From an uncultured Mycobacterium sp. (GTDB lineage: Bacteria; Actinomycetota; Actinomycetes; Mycobacteriales; Mycobacteriaceae): a stretch of DNA of 64,000 nt. Of the stretch, positions 9,194 through 17,632 are shown in pieces; within the stretch, counting starts at the first letter, position 1, and every line of letters starts with the position of its first letter. The DNA lies in NCBI GenBank assembly GCA_900078375.1, contig FLQS01000017.1:36572-100571 (forward strand). The letters are read 5' to 3'. The notes beneath the pieces are model-generated. The model worked only from the letters and a program-made list of their open reading frames with translations, had not been told where the DNA came from and ran no database searches. The position numbers and the translations under genes were made by a program.

Positions 9194-10576
9194 ATGACTC
9201 GAGGCGCGTTCGGGCGCACGGATGCCGAGATCGACCTCTTGGTGCGTGGTATGCGCTCGGGAATCGCGGTTGTCGGCTTCGGCTATATCGGCACGGTGAT
9301 CGGCGCGGTGTTGGCTGATCGTGGCTGGCCGGTCACTGGGATCGACGTCCGGCAGAATGTCGTCGACGAGATCAACCAGGGCAGAAGCCATGTGCCCGAA
9401 CCGGGCCTTGGTGAATTGGTCGCGACCAACGTCGGAGTCGGCCGGCTGCGCGCGACAACGGATTTCGGCGCCATCGCCGACAACGACTTCATCGTGGTGA
9501 CGGTCGGGACCCCGCTCGGGCCGGACTACGAACCCATCGTCGACGACATCACGGCCGCGGCGCGGGCGGTCGGCGAGCACCTGCGGCCCGGCCACCTGGT
9601 CATCCTCAAGAGCACGGTGCCGCCCGACACCACGGAGACTCTGGTCAAGCCGATCCTGGAAGAGGCCTCGGGGCTGAGGGCCGGGGTGGACTTCGGGTTG
9701 GCGTTCTGCCCGGAGCGGCTCGCCGAAGGCCAGGCCATTCACGAGCTGACATCGATTCCCGTCGTGGTCGGCGCCGTCGACGAGCGCAGTGCCCGTGCGT
9801 GCGCGACGTTGTGGCGGCACGCATTAGGTGTGGAATCGATCGTCGTCGACGACCCGCGCACGGCGGAGATGGTCAAACTCGCCGACAACCTCTGGATCGA
9901 CCTCAACATCGCGATGGCCAACGAGATGGCGAAGGTGTGCGACCGACTCGGCATGGACGTGCTCCAGGTCATTGCCGCGGCCAACTCGATGCCCAAGGGC
10001 AGCCACAACGTCAACATCTTGATGCCCAGCATGGGCGTCGGTGGGTACTGCCTCACCAAGGATCCGTGGTTCGTCAACCACCTAGGGGAGACCCTCGGCT
10101 TGGACCTGTCTGTTCCGAAGACATCTCGAACCGTGAACGACACCATGCCCACCTACACCTACGGGCTGCTCACGCAGTTGCTCGCCGACCAGGGCAAGGC
10201 TATCGAGACCAGCAAGATCGCCGTGCTGGGCATCGCGTTCAAGAACAACACCGGCGATTGCCGGCTGACGCCCACCAAGTATGTGGTCGAGCTGCTCGAA
10301 CAGTCCGGTTGCCAGCTGTCCGTGCATGACCCGTGGGTACCGGACGAGGAAGCCCATACGGTGACCAAGATCCCGCTGACGCCGGACATCGAGTCAGCGG
10401 TCAAGGACGCCGATGCTCTGGTCGTTCTGGCCGGACACCGGGAGTTCCACCAGATTCCGTTGGCCAGCCTCGCCGACCTGGCCGCCACCGGGTGTGTGTT
10501 CCTGGACGGCAGAAACAGCTTCGATCCGGCGGCAGCGCGCGCCGCCGGCTTCATCTACAAGGGTATCGGCCGGTAA
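9194..10576 (+). CDS. UDP-glucose/GDP-mannose-type nucleotide-sugar 6-dehydrogenase
   Basis: A 460-residue NAD-dependent nucleotide-sugar dehydrogenase that would oxidise a UDP- or GDP-hexose twice at C6 to the uronic acid. The Rossmann motif VVGFGYIGTVIG lies at about 26-37. The CPERLAEG motif is near 176, the central-domain Lys/Asn segment is KLADNLWIDLNIA, and the catalytic Cys is Cys286 in GGYCLTKDPW. The C-terminal UDP-binding domain has GIAFKNNTGDCR. Family length is normal. The ATG at 9194 has GAGGAAG 6 bp upstream. Motifs do not decide between UDP-Glc, UDP-HexNAc (WecC-like) and GDP-Man. With the epimerase gene 52 bp downstream it suggests a uronic-acid-derived sugar. Confidence 0.88.
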   Translation: MTRGAFGRTDAEIDLLVRGMRSGIAVVGFGYIGTVIGAVLADRGWPVTGIDVRQNVVDEINQGRSHVPEPGLGELVATNVGVGRLRATTDFGAIADNDFIVVTVGTPLGPDYEPIVDDITAAARAVGEHLRPGHLVILKSTVPPDTTETLVKPILEEASGLRAGVDFGLAFCPERLAEGQAIHELTSIPVVVGAVDERSARACATLWRHALGVESIVVDDPRTAEMVKLADNLWIDLNIAMANEMAKVCDRLGMDVLQVIAAANSMPKGSHNVNILMPSMGVGGYCLTKDPWFVNHLGETLGLDLSVPKTSRTVNDTMPTYTYGLLTQLLADQGKAIETSKIAVLGIAFKNNTGDCRLTPTKYVVELLEQSGCQLSVHDPWVPDEEAHTVTKIPLTPDIESAVKDADALVVLAGHREFHQIPLASLADLAATGCVFLDGRNSFDPAAARAAGFIYKGIGR

Positions 10577-10628
10577 TCGGCCAGCCCGCTCAGCGTCAAC
10601 CGCTATCTACAGAGGTGAAAGAGTAAAT

Positions 10629-11624
10629 ATGGCCAATGTTGTCGTCACGGGCGGCTACGGCTTCATCGGATCGCATTTGGTGTCGGCACTGCTCGATCGA
10701 GGCGACTCGGTCACGGTTTTCGACTTCGCGAAGAACATCCGCGACACCAGCATCGATTTCGATCAGCATCCCAATTTCCGGTTCGTCCAAGGCGACGTCA
10801 CCGATAAAGGCGCGCTTGAACAGGCGTTGACGCCCGGTGTCGACACGGTCTTTCACCTCGCCGCCGTCGTCGGTGTCAAGAACTACATGAGTAACCCGCT
10901 GCAGGTTCTCGACGTCAACGTGATCGGCACCCGCAACGTCCTGGAGCTTGCGCAACGGCGCGGCACGCGAGTGTTGTTCGCCAGCACATCTGAGGTGTTC
11001 GGGAAGAACCCGAATCCGCCGTTCGCTGAAGACGACGACCGCGTCGTCGGATCGACGCGGACCGCGCGGTGGAGTTACAGCACCAGCAAGGCCATGGCCG
11101 AGCATCTGGTCTTCGCGATGCACGATGCCTATGGACTGCCGGTGACGGTCGTACGTTACTTCAATGTGTATGGGCCGCGGCAGAATCCGATCTTCGTGAT
11201 ATCGCAGAGCGTTCACCGGATTCTCAACGGCCACCAGCCGTTGCTCTATGACTCGGGTGACCAGTCACGGTGTTTCACCTATGTCGATGACGCCATCGTG
11301 GGCACGCTGCTTGCGGCCGACAGCACTGCGGCAATCGGTGAGGCCTTCAATATCGGGAGTATGACCGAGACGACGATGCGCGACGCGGTGGACCTGGCGA
11401 TCAAACTCGCCAGCGTCGACTCGGTGTCCAGTGCCGAAGCCGTCGACACCGCCGCGAGCTACGGCGCGCGCTATGAGGACATCCCACGCCGTATCCCCGA
11501 CTCGACCAAGGCGCAGCGGGAGCTCGGCTGGCGCCTGGAGGTCGATGTCGAGGAAGGCATCCGACGCACGATCGAGTGGGCCCGAGCCAATCCGTGGTAC
11601 CTCGAAGGACCGGCCGGGAACTAG
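10629..11624 (+). CDS. NAD-dependent sugar epimerase/dehydratase (extended SDR)
   Basis: A 331-residue extended short-chain dehydrogenase. It shows the NAD-binding motif VVTGGYGFIGSHL (about 5-17), FHLAAVVGVKNYM (about 75), the catalytic Ser/Thr in FASTSEVFG (about 115), Tyr150 and Lys154 in YSTSK, and RYFNVYGPRQNP (about 176-187). The ATG at 10629 is preceded by AGAGGTGAAAGAG. An upstream in-frame extension overlaps the dehydrogenase gene and is not conserved. It belongs to the UDP-sugar epimerase/decarboxylase group. Being 52 bp after the dehydrogenase, it plausibly epimerises or decarboxylates the uronic acid nucleotide. Confidence 0.85.
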   Translation: MANVVVTGGYGFIGSHLVSALLDRGDSVTVFDFAKNIRDTSIDFDQHPNFRFVQGDVTDKGALEQALTPGVDTVFHLAAVVGVKNYMSNPLQVLDVNVIGTRNVLELAQRRGTRVLFASTSEVFGKNPNPPFAEDDDRVVGSTRTARWSYSTSKAMAEHLVFAMHDAYGLPVTVVRYFNVYGPRQNPIFVISQSVHRILNGHQPLLYDSGDQSRCFTYVDDAIVGTLLAADSTAAIGEAFNIGSMTETTMRDAVDLAIKLASVDSVSSAEAVDTAASYGARYEDIPRRIPDSTKAQRELGWRLEVDVEEGIRRTIEWARANPWYLEGPAGN

Positions 11625-11653
11625 CCACAACACGTCAAAATCGAAGGTTCGCG

Positions 11654-12934
11654 ATGAAATTCGTGCTGGCAAACTGGGGTAGTCGCGGTGAAATCGAGCC
11701 TTGCGCGGCGATCGGCCGGGAGTTGCAGCGCCGGGGGCACGAAGTGTGCCTTGTGGTCCCACCCGATCTGGTGGGCTTTATCGAGGCGGCGGGGCTGACC
11801 GCGGTTGCCTACGGCTTGGATTATCAGTTGGTGCACGGTGGATACCGCGACTTCTGGACGTACTTCTTCCGCAATTTCTGGCAGTTCCGCAAGCTGAACA
11901 AGATGTGGGCCGAGGTGCAGGCGCCCCTCATCGAATGCCGCAAACAAGTCATCGCCACGCTGAAGTCGGTAGCCAAAGATGCCGACGTGCTGGTGACCGG
12001 GATGAACTACGAGGAAGTGGCGGCCAATGTCGCCGAGGCGTGCGACGTTCCCTTCATTGCGCTGCACTACTTTCCGATGCGCACCAACGGCCAGCTCCTG
12101 TCCTTTCTGCCGCCGCAGCTCGGCCGACTCGTGATGAGGGTCTTCTGGTGGATGTCGTGGCGCGGGCCCAAGAAGGTCGAGGACGAGGAGCGGCGTGAAC
12201 TCGGCCTGCCCACCGCGACCACGTCCTGGGCGCAGCGGATCGTCGACCGCGGTTCGCTGGAGGTGCAGGCCTATGACGAGAGATGTTTTCCGGGACTGGC
12301 TGCCGAGTGGGCGGACTGGAATGCGCGGCAGCCCGCGCAGCGGCCGTTTGTCGGCACCCTGACCATGGAATTGGCCACAGTCGCCGACGCCGAGGTGGTG
12401 GACTGGATTGCCGCGGGAACACCGCCGATTTGTTTCAGCTTCGGCAGCATTCCGGTGGAGTCGCCATCGGCGACGATCGCCATGATCAGCACGGCATGCA
12501 CACAGTTGGGGGAGCGGGCACTGGTGTGTGCCGGCGCGACTGATTTCAGCGGCCTACCGCTTTCCGAACACGTCAAGATCGTCGGAACGATGAACTATGC
12601 GACGGTTTTTCCGGCCTGCCGTGCCGTCGCACACCATGGCGGCGCGGGCACCACTGCGGCGAGCCTGCGTGCCGGGATCCCGACGTTGGTTCTCTGGTCG
12701 GGCATTGACCAGAGGGTCTGGGGTGTTCAGGTCGATCGGCTCAAAGTGGGTGCTTCGCGTCGGTTTGCGACGGTCACCGAGAAGACTCTGGTCGAGGACC
12801 TGCGCCAGATCTTGACGCCCGAATATGCCGTTCGGGCAAAGGAATTGGCTGGCCGAATGAAGACTTCGACCGAAAGTGTGGCGGCGGCCGCCGATGTCGT
12901 GGAAACGTTCGCCAGTCTGCGGCAAGTCGGCTGA
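11654..12934 (+). CDS. GPL-type glycosyltransferase (GT1 / UGT-like), copy 3
   Basis: A 426-residue GT-B glycosyltransferase starting with MKFVLANWGSRGEIEPCAAIG. The donor domain has CFSFGSIPVESPSAT (about 260) and VAHHGGAGTTAASLRAG (about 322). The next segment reads WSGIDQRVW instead of the PDQPFF of copies 1 and 2, which suggests a different donor or acceptor. It lies 29 bp after the epimerase gene on the same strand, so dehydrogenase, epimerase and transferase likely form one transcript. The start is the ATG at 11654, where conservation begins. Confidence 0.9.
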   Translation: MKFVLANWGSRGEIEPCAAIGRELQRRGHEVCLVVPPDLVGFIEAAGLTAVAYGLDYQLVHGGYRDFWTYFFRNFWQFRKLNKMWAEVQAPLIECRKQVIATLKSVAKDADVLVTGMNYEEVAANVAEACDVPFIALHYFPMRTNGQLLSFLPPQLGRLVMRVFWWMSWRGPKKVEDEERRELGLPTATTSWAQRIVDRGSLEVQAYDERCFPGLAAEWADWNARQPAQRPFVGTLTMELATVADAEVVDWIAAGTPPICFSFGSIPVESPSATIAMISTACTQLGERALVCAGATDFSGLPLSEHVKIVGTMNYATVFPACRAVAHHGGAGTTAASLRAGIPTLVLWSGIDQRVWGVQVDRLKVGASRRFATVTEKTLVEDLRQILTPEYAVRAKELAGRMKTSTESVAAAADVVETFASLRQVG

Positions 12935-12940
12935 CCACCT

Positions 12941-12962
12941 GATCTGACATCCGTGTCAGATC
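12941..12962. terminator. Bidirectional hairpin terminator
   Basis: A perfect 9-bp inverted repeat (GATCTGACA, loop TCCG, TGTCAGATC) lies between the converging glycosyltransferase and epimerase genes. There is no T tract, as is common for mycobacterial terminators. Confidence 0.65.
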
Positions 12963-12977
12963 GTCTGATGTGCAACG

Positions 12978-14042
12978 TCATTCGTCCTGTTTGGCGATCC
13001 ATTCCAGCAATTGCCCCAGACCCGGTTCGAGGGTCCACTGGGGCTTCCATTCGAGTTCGTTTGTCGCAGCCTCGATATCACACCTCGCAGCGCGCACGTC
13101 ACCGTCGCGGAATTTGCCCACGATGACCGGTTCGGGCGCCTCGCAGATGGTGGCGATCTGACGAGCCAACTCGTCAATGGTGGTCGGTACGCCCGACCCG
13201 ATATCGACGCAACGCGACCCGGCCACGGGCCGGTCGATCGCCGCGAACAAGGCATCGGCGACGTCGTCGATGAAGACGAAATCGCGCAGTATTCGGCCGT
13301 CTTCGTAGATCTCCAGTGCGTGCTTGGCACGGGCGAAGCGGGCAAAGAGCGCGACGATTCCGGTGTACGAATTGGTCAGTGACTGCCCAGGGCCGTAGAC
13401 ATTCTGCAGACGCAACACGCTGAGATTGGTGTCGTGGGCGGCCGACCATCCGGCCAGGATGTGTTCTTGGGCGAGCTTGGTCGCGGCGTAGATGTTGGTG
13501 GGGCGGGGCTCGGTTCGGCCGGCCCGGCTGGCAAGCGGAATCGCGGGATCGCCGGTGGGGCCCTGCGGATCCCAGATATTGGCGACGAGCTGAGCATGGC
13601 TGCGTGGCTGCGGGTAGAAGATCTGGTCGCCGGATTGCCAGGCGCCTTCACCGTATACAGCTCGCGATGACGCCAGCACGAGCTGATCGGGAACATGAGC
13701 GCTGCGGCTGAGTGCATCGAGAAGTTGAGTCGTGCCGACCACATTCACCGAGCCGTGCCGCGTCGCTTCGGACAGCGACTGAGCCGTTCCCGTCTCGGCT
13801 GCCAGATGGACGATCTGGGAAGGCCGGCACAGTCGAAGAATGGCATCCATATCCGGCGCATGAGTGACATCACCGGTGAACAGCCGCACCGACGATGGCA
13901 GGTCGACCGCGGCATTTTCGCCATGCACTTGCGGGTGCAGGACGTCCATCACGGCGACGTCGTAACCTGCGCAGACGAGACGGCGCGCGAGTGCGGAACC
14001 AATGAATCCCGCTCCGCCAGTGATGAGCACCGATGTTGACAA
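12978..14042 (-). CDS. NAD-dependent nucleotide-sugar epimerase/dehydratase (extended SDR)
   Basis: A 354-residue extended SDR. It has the Rossmann motif VLITGGAGFIGSALA (about 5-19), VHLAAETGTAQSL (about 78), the catalytic Ser in LASSRAVYGEG (about 123), Tyr185 and Lys189 in YAATK, and LRLQNVYGPGQSL. A TTG start at 14042 is favoured because GGAAGG lies 8 bp upstream; a GTG a few codons inside is possible. Relatives include dTDP- or UDP-sugar 4-epimerases and reductases used for 6-deoxyhexoses, so it may supply an epimerised deoxysugar to the glycosyltransferases. It is convergent with the transferase gene on its left-hand side. Confidence 0.83.
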   Translation of the reverse strand: MSTSVLITGGAGFIGSALARRLVCAGYDVAVMDVLHPQVHGENAAVDLPSSVRLFTGDVTHAPDMDAILRLCRPSQIVHLAAETGTAQSLSEATRHGSVNVVGTTQLLDALSRSAHVPDQLVLASSRAVYGEGAWQSGDQIFYPQPRSHAQLVANIWDPQGPTGDPAIPLASRAGRTEPRPTNIYAATKLAQEHILAGWSAAHDTNLSVLRLQNVYGPGQSLTNSYTGIVALFARFARAKHALEIYEDGRILRDFVFIDDVADALFAAIDRPVAGSRCVDIGSGVPTTIDELARQIATICEAPEPVIVGKFRDGDVRAARCDIEAATNELEWKPQWTLEPGLGQLLEWIAKQDE

Positions 14043-14150
14043 TGCCTGAACCTTCCGCTTCTTCTATGCAGACTGGGTGATCGTATCGGGAGGCATCCGG
14101 CCATCCTGGGTTCTGTGAAAAATGCTCTCGCGCATTGGTGATCAGGGACT

Positions 14151-16343
14151 TCACCTGTGGGCGAGAGCGCGATCGGCGAGCGTCCCCATCACCGGTCCTA
14201 ACACCTTGGCGTAGTTGCTTGTCAGGTGGTTCTCGTCGAAGTAGACCAGGGAGTTGCCGATGATCACCGGGCACCGTTCTCTGGTGCAGAACAGCTCGGT
14301 CAAATCGGCGTACTGTCCGGCGCCAGCGTTGGTGGCCGCGGTTTCAGCTGCGATACCCACATGATTGACGGCGGACGCTCGTGGCGGTGAGCAGGCCGTC
14401 GCGTCATCGAGATGCTCAGAAAGGCAGTCCGGTACCACCGAGCCCGGATCGGGAATCGGACCGAGCAGCAGAACCTGCGCACCGGTGGCGCGTAGTTCCG
14501 CCATGAGGCGGGTCAGGCTGTCGAGCCATGCGGAGTCATAGGAGGTGAAGCCGGCCGCCCACCCGTGCGCGGCGCCGTATCTCCGCATCATGCTCAGCAC
14601 AACGAGTTTCGGGTGCTCAGCCCGGAGCCTGGTGACCGTTTGCGCGCGCCACTGTTGGCACTCGGTGTACTCGCGGCTCGCAACGGGATTGCGGACGGGC
14701 AGACCGAGGAATGGGCAGCCGACTTTGGTCAGAGTCTCCAGTCGCCAGTGCCGCTGTTCGGCGGCCTGCTGGAAGCTCGGAATCAACATCGCCGCATTCG
14801 AATCGCCGACCAGGGCCACCGTCGTCGCCGAGGAGGTGTCACCCACCGCACACTCGGGTTGCGCGACATCGAAAAAGCCGAGTACACAGCCAGCAGGGTT
14901 GCCGTCGGATTTACCGGGTGCCGCGTTCGCAAGCGAGGGTTCCAGGTTGGACGGCACGGCTTTGAGATTGGCCGACGCCGAAACCGCGGCCTGCACCTGG
15001 GCAAACGCGTGCGCCACGGCGGCGTCGTGGGCGGCCATGCCCGCGCTGGCTGGGACCGGCGCGGCGATGACCGTAAGCGGGGTAGCCGGGGCGCCGTGAC
15101 CGACCGGAGCCGGCGCGTGCAGCGCGAAACCCACGCAGACCGCGATCGCGGTGACGGCGCCGCCAAGGGCTAGACTGCGCGAGGGCGAGTTGCGGATCTT
15201 GGGGGAGTAGCGCAGCGGATTCTCGACGAAGCGCAGGGTCAGCGCGGCCAGTGCGACGGAGAGCAAGATCCCGCCCAGCCCCAACCAGAGGCCGTGGCCT
15301 GTGACGGGCGCGATCGACCACAGCGCCAACAGCAGTATCGGCCAATGCCACAAGTACAGCGAGTAGGAGATGCGGCCGATCGCCTGCATCGGCGCCACGC
15401 TCAGCAGGCGTCCGCAGCCCTGTGTGGCGGTGGTGCAGCCGGCGCCGATCACCAGCACCGTGCCCGCGGTCGGTAGCAACGCGGCGGTGCCCGGATACAG
15501 CGTGGTTGGGCTGAACTGGACACAAGCCAGCAGTATCAGCGCCAGCCCGGTCCATCCGGTGACCGCTGCGGCGCGTGGTGGCAGTTGGCGCCAGTGATCT
15601 GCGGTGAGCGCGACCAGCCCGCCGAGGGCCAGCTGCCAGGCTCTGGTGGGCAATGAAAAAAATGCCAACGGAGGCGCCACATAGGTGATCGCGATTGACA
15701 GTGCCAATGACACCGCGGCAACCACCGCCAAGGCAATCACAAAGGGGCGTTGTGACGACCTGGCCGGGCCGGTAGCGGTCCGGCGAGCCCGGCGAATCAA
15801 CCAGGCAGTGCCCAGAAAAAGCGGGGCCCAGACGAGGTAGAACTGTTCCTCAACACCCAACGACCAGTAGTGCTGAAACGGCGATGGGGCACTGAGTGAA
15901 GCCAGGTAGTTCACGCCATCCAAGGCGAACCGGTAGTTGCTGACATACAACGCGCTGGCGATGCCGTCGACGATGACCTTGCGCGCTTGCAGCGGGGGCA
16001 CCAGGACTGCCGCGCAGACCATGATGAAGACACCGACGAGTGCTGATGCGGGTAATAGTCGGCGCGCGCGAGCCCCGTAGAAGTTGCCCAGCCGCATGGT
16101 GCCGGTGGTCTTGGCCTCCCGCCAGAGCAGTCCGGTGATCAAGAAGCCGGAGATGACGAAAAAAACGTCCACCCCGACGAATCCGCCATCGAACCCGGGG
16201 ATTTGTGCGTGGAACAGGACCACCGCCAGCACGGCGACGGCTCGCAAACCCTCGATATCGGGGCGAAACCCTGCGCGTGCAGAACGCCGATCCTTGAGCC
16301 CTTCGGCAGGGCTCGCACTGTCGGCCTGGCGCAAAATTCCCAC
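14151..16343 (-). CDS. Acyltransferase-3 / SGNH fusion O-acyltransferase, copy 1
   Basis: A 730-residue OafA-type protein. The N-terminal acyltransferase-3 membrane domain (about 25-400) has RPDIEGLRAVAVLAVVLFHA, with the conserved catalytic-region His, GVDVFFVISGFLITG and about ten hydrophobic helices. A periplasmic SGNH hydrolase-like domain (about 480-730) has the nucleophile block VALVGDSNAAM and the C-terminal Asp/His dyad in FDENHLTS. Such fusions O-acylate extracytoplasmic glycans. Here the residue after the nucleophile block GDS is Asn, where copies 2 and 3 have His. A GTG start at 16343 is used. The gene probably acylates a sugar hydroxyl of the glycolipopeptide at or across the membrane. 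Confidence 0.88.
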   Translation of the reverse strand: MGILRQADSASPAEGLKDRRSARAGFRPDIEGLRAVAVLAVVLFHAQIPGFDGGFVGVDVFFVISGFLITGLLWREAKTTGTMRLGNFYGARARRLLPASALVGVFIMVCAAVLVPPLQARKVIVDGIASALYVSNYRFALDGVNYLASLSAPSPFQHYWSLGVEEQFYLVWAPLFLGTAWLIRRARRTATGPARSSQRPFVIALAVVAAVSLALSIAITYVAPPLAFFSLPTRAWQLALGGLVALTADHWRQLPPRAAAVTGWTGLALILLACVQFSPTTLYPGTAALLPTAGTVLVIGAGCTTATQGCGRLLSVAPMQAIGRISYSLYLWHWPILLLALWSIAPVTGHGLWLGLGGILLSVALAALTLRFVENPLRYSPKIRNSPSRSLALGGAVTAIAVCVGFALHAPAPVGHGAPATPLTVIAAPVPASAGMAAHDAAVAHAFAQVQAAVSASANLKAVPSNLEPSLANAAPGKSDGNPAGCVLGFFDVAQPECAVGDTSSATTVALVGDSNAAMLIPSFQQAAEQRHWRLETLTKVGCPFLGLPVRNPVASREYTECQQWRAQTVTRLRAEHPKLVVLSMMRRYGAAHGWAAGFTSYDSAWLDSLTRLMAELRATGAQVLLLGPIPDPGSVVPDCLSEHLDDATACSPPRASAVNHVGIAAETAATNAGAGQYADLTELFCTRERCPVIIGNSLVYFDENHLTSNYAKVLGPVMGTLADRALAHR

Positions 16344-16448
16344 CTAGCAATACGAGGAATGGTTAGTCGAACGAGGCATTATCACATTCGCGGGCGCCGG
16401 GCGCGGTCTGATTTGCTGAGAACCGTCCCGCACGACTGACCGACGACG

Positions 16449-17534
16449 TTATGGGTCCCCGGCCAACTTGCCCAGACCGGTGATTTCCAGGCTGACCGAC
16501 TTCCGCTGCCCGGCGGCGCCGAGAACGAAGAGAATGTCTCTCGGGTGGGCGCCCAGCCAAAAGTGCCAAAACCGCTTCGTGAGAATCCGCCAGATGAAGC
16601 GACCGTCAAGCAAATACATTGCGATCGCGAATGCGTAGTACATCGCACGCTTCCATGGCGACGTGACTCTCGCGAAATTCATTTCCCAGGTCTCCAGGCC
16701 CCAGGCCCGATAACGCCATTCTAGCTCATAACGTTTCTGAAATTCGTAGAAGGCGAGCAATTCGCCATTGGTGACGAGATACTCGTCGAAGACCAGGATT
16801 GATCCGATTACAAAGCGGTCCTTGCACGTCTCGAGCGCATGGAGGCAGCTCTCGTATACATCCAGATCCATATGGAAAAGCTTGATCGGGGCGCCGGGGT
16901 GCTCGGCCAGGAATGGGACCAACGTCTCGTATGTGCCGCCTTTGGTGAAGTGCACTTTTCGGCCCAATGCGTTTGGAATGCCATCGCTCAAGGTCACGCC
17001 GGTGTCCCGCATCAACCGTTGCGTATTTGGGTCCGATAGCGAAAACGTTCCGCGCTTGACGACCATTTCGTCTTCGATTGGCCAATCTTCAACCAGGCCC
17101 TCAAACGTATCGAAGCCATAAACCATGCGGCCGGACGCGTCCGACGCCGCACGGGTGGACCAGCCCATCCAGACGCCGAGGTCGAGCAGTAGTTCGTCGG
17201 AATCGTCGGGGGGCGATCCTTTTAGATGCGAAGCCTCCCACACCAGCGTGTGGCCGGGGATCCGACATTGACGCATGGCGTGAAGCGAGTCAACGATAAA
17301 ATTTCGATACGCATCATCATAAATTCGGATGTCTCGGGAGTATAGGTTCGGAATGTAGCGGTCGCGGCCTCGATAAAACAGGCGGCCGATGATAATGATG
17401 AGTATGAGTCCGCCAATAATGATCAAAATAACCGGCGCGAGGTAAGCCGCCGTTGCCACCGCGAGGGCGGTGACAATGAGAAGTATCCGCCATACTCGGT
17501 GAAGCGTTGTATTGTCCACCGCCGGTCCGTCCAT
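16449..17534 (-). CDS. Membrane-anchored TylF/MycF-like methyltransferase
   Basis: A 361-residue protein. Residues about 10-50 form two consecutive hydrophobic segments (LLIVTALAVATAAYLAPV and an Ile-rich stretch), followed by a basic region, so the catalytic part is probably tethered to the inner face of the membrane. The methyltransferase domain shows LLDLGVWMGWSTRAA (SAM site), YGFDTFEGL and FHMDLDVYESC, the metal-site strand of TylF/MycF enzymes. The ATG at 17534 is preferred, with AGGG 6 bp upstream; the longer frame upstream overlaps the neighbouring gene and is not plausible. It sits between two acyltransferase genes, which suggests methylation and acylation of the same sugar. Confidence 0.8.
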   Translation of the reverse strand: MDGPAVDNTTLHRVWRILLIVTALAVATAAYLAPVILIIIGGLILIIIIGRLFYRGRDRYIPNLYSRDIRIYDDAYRNFIVDSLHAMRQCRIPGHTLVWEASHLKGSPPDDSDELLLDLGVWMGWSTRAASDASGRMVYGFDTFEGLVEDWPIEDEMVVKRGTFSLSDPNTQRLMRDTGVTLSDGIPNALGRKVHFTKGGTYETLVPFLAEHPGAPIKLFHMDLDVYESCLHALETCKDRFVIGSILVFDEYLVTNGELLAFYEFQKRYELEWRYRAWGLETWEMNFARVTSPWKRAMYYAFAIAMYLLDGRFIWRILTKRFWHFWLGAHPRDILFVLGAAGQRKSVSLEITGLGKLAGDP

Positions 17535-17632
17535 TACCTTCCCTGCCCGTTGGCCCCCAGGATTCTCGCACAGGCCAGGTGGTGCAAGCTCGCTTGGCGC
17601 CTGAATTTGCCCTCCGGTCTGACGCGGGTTTG

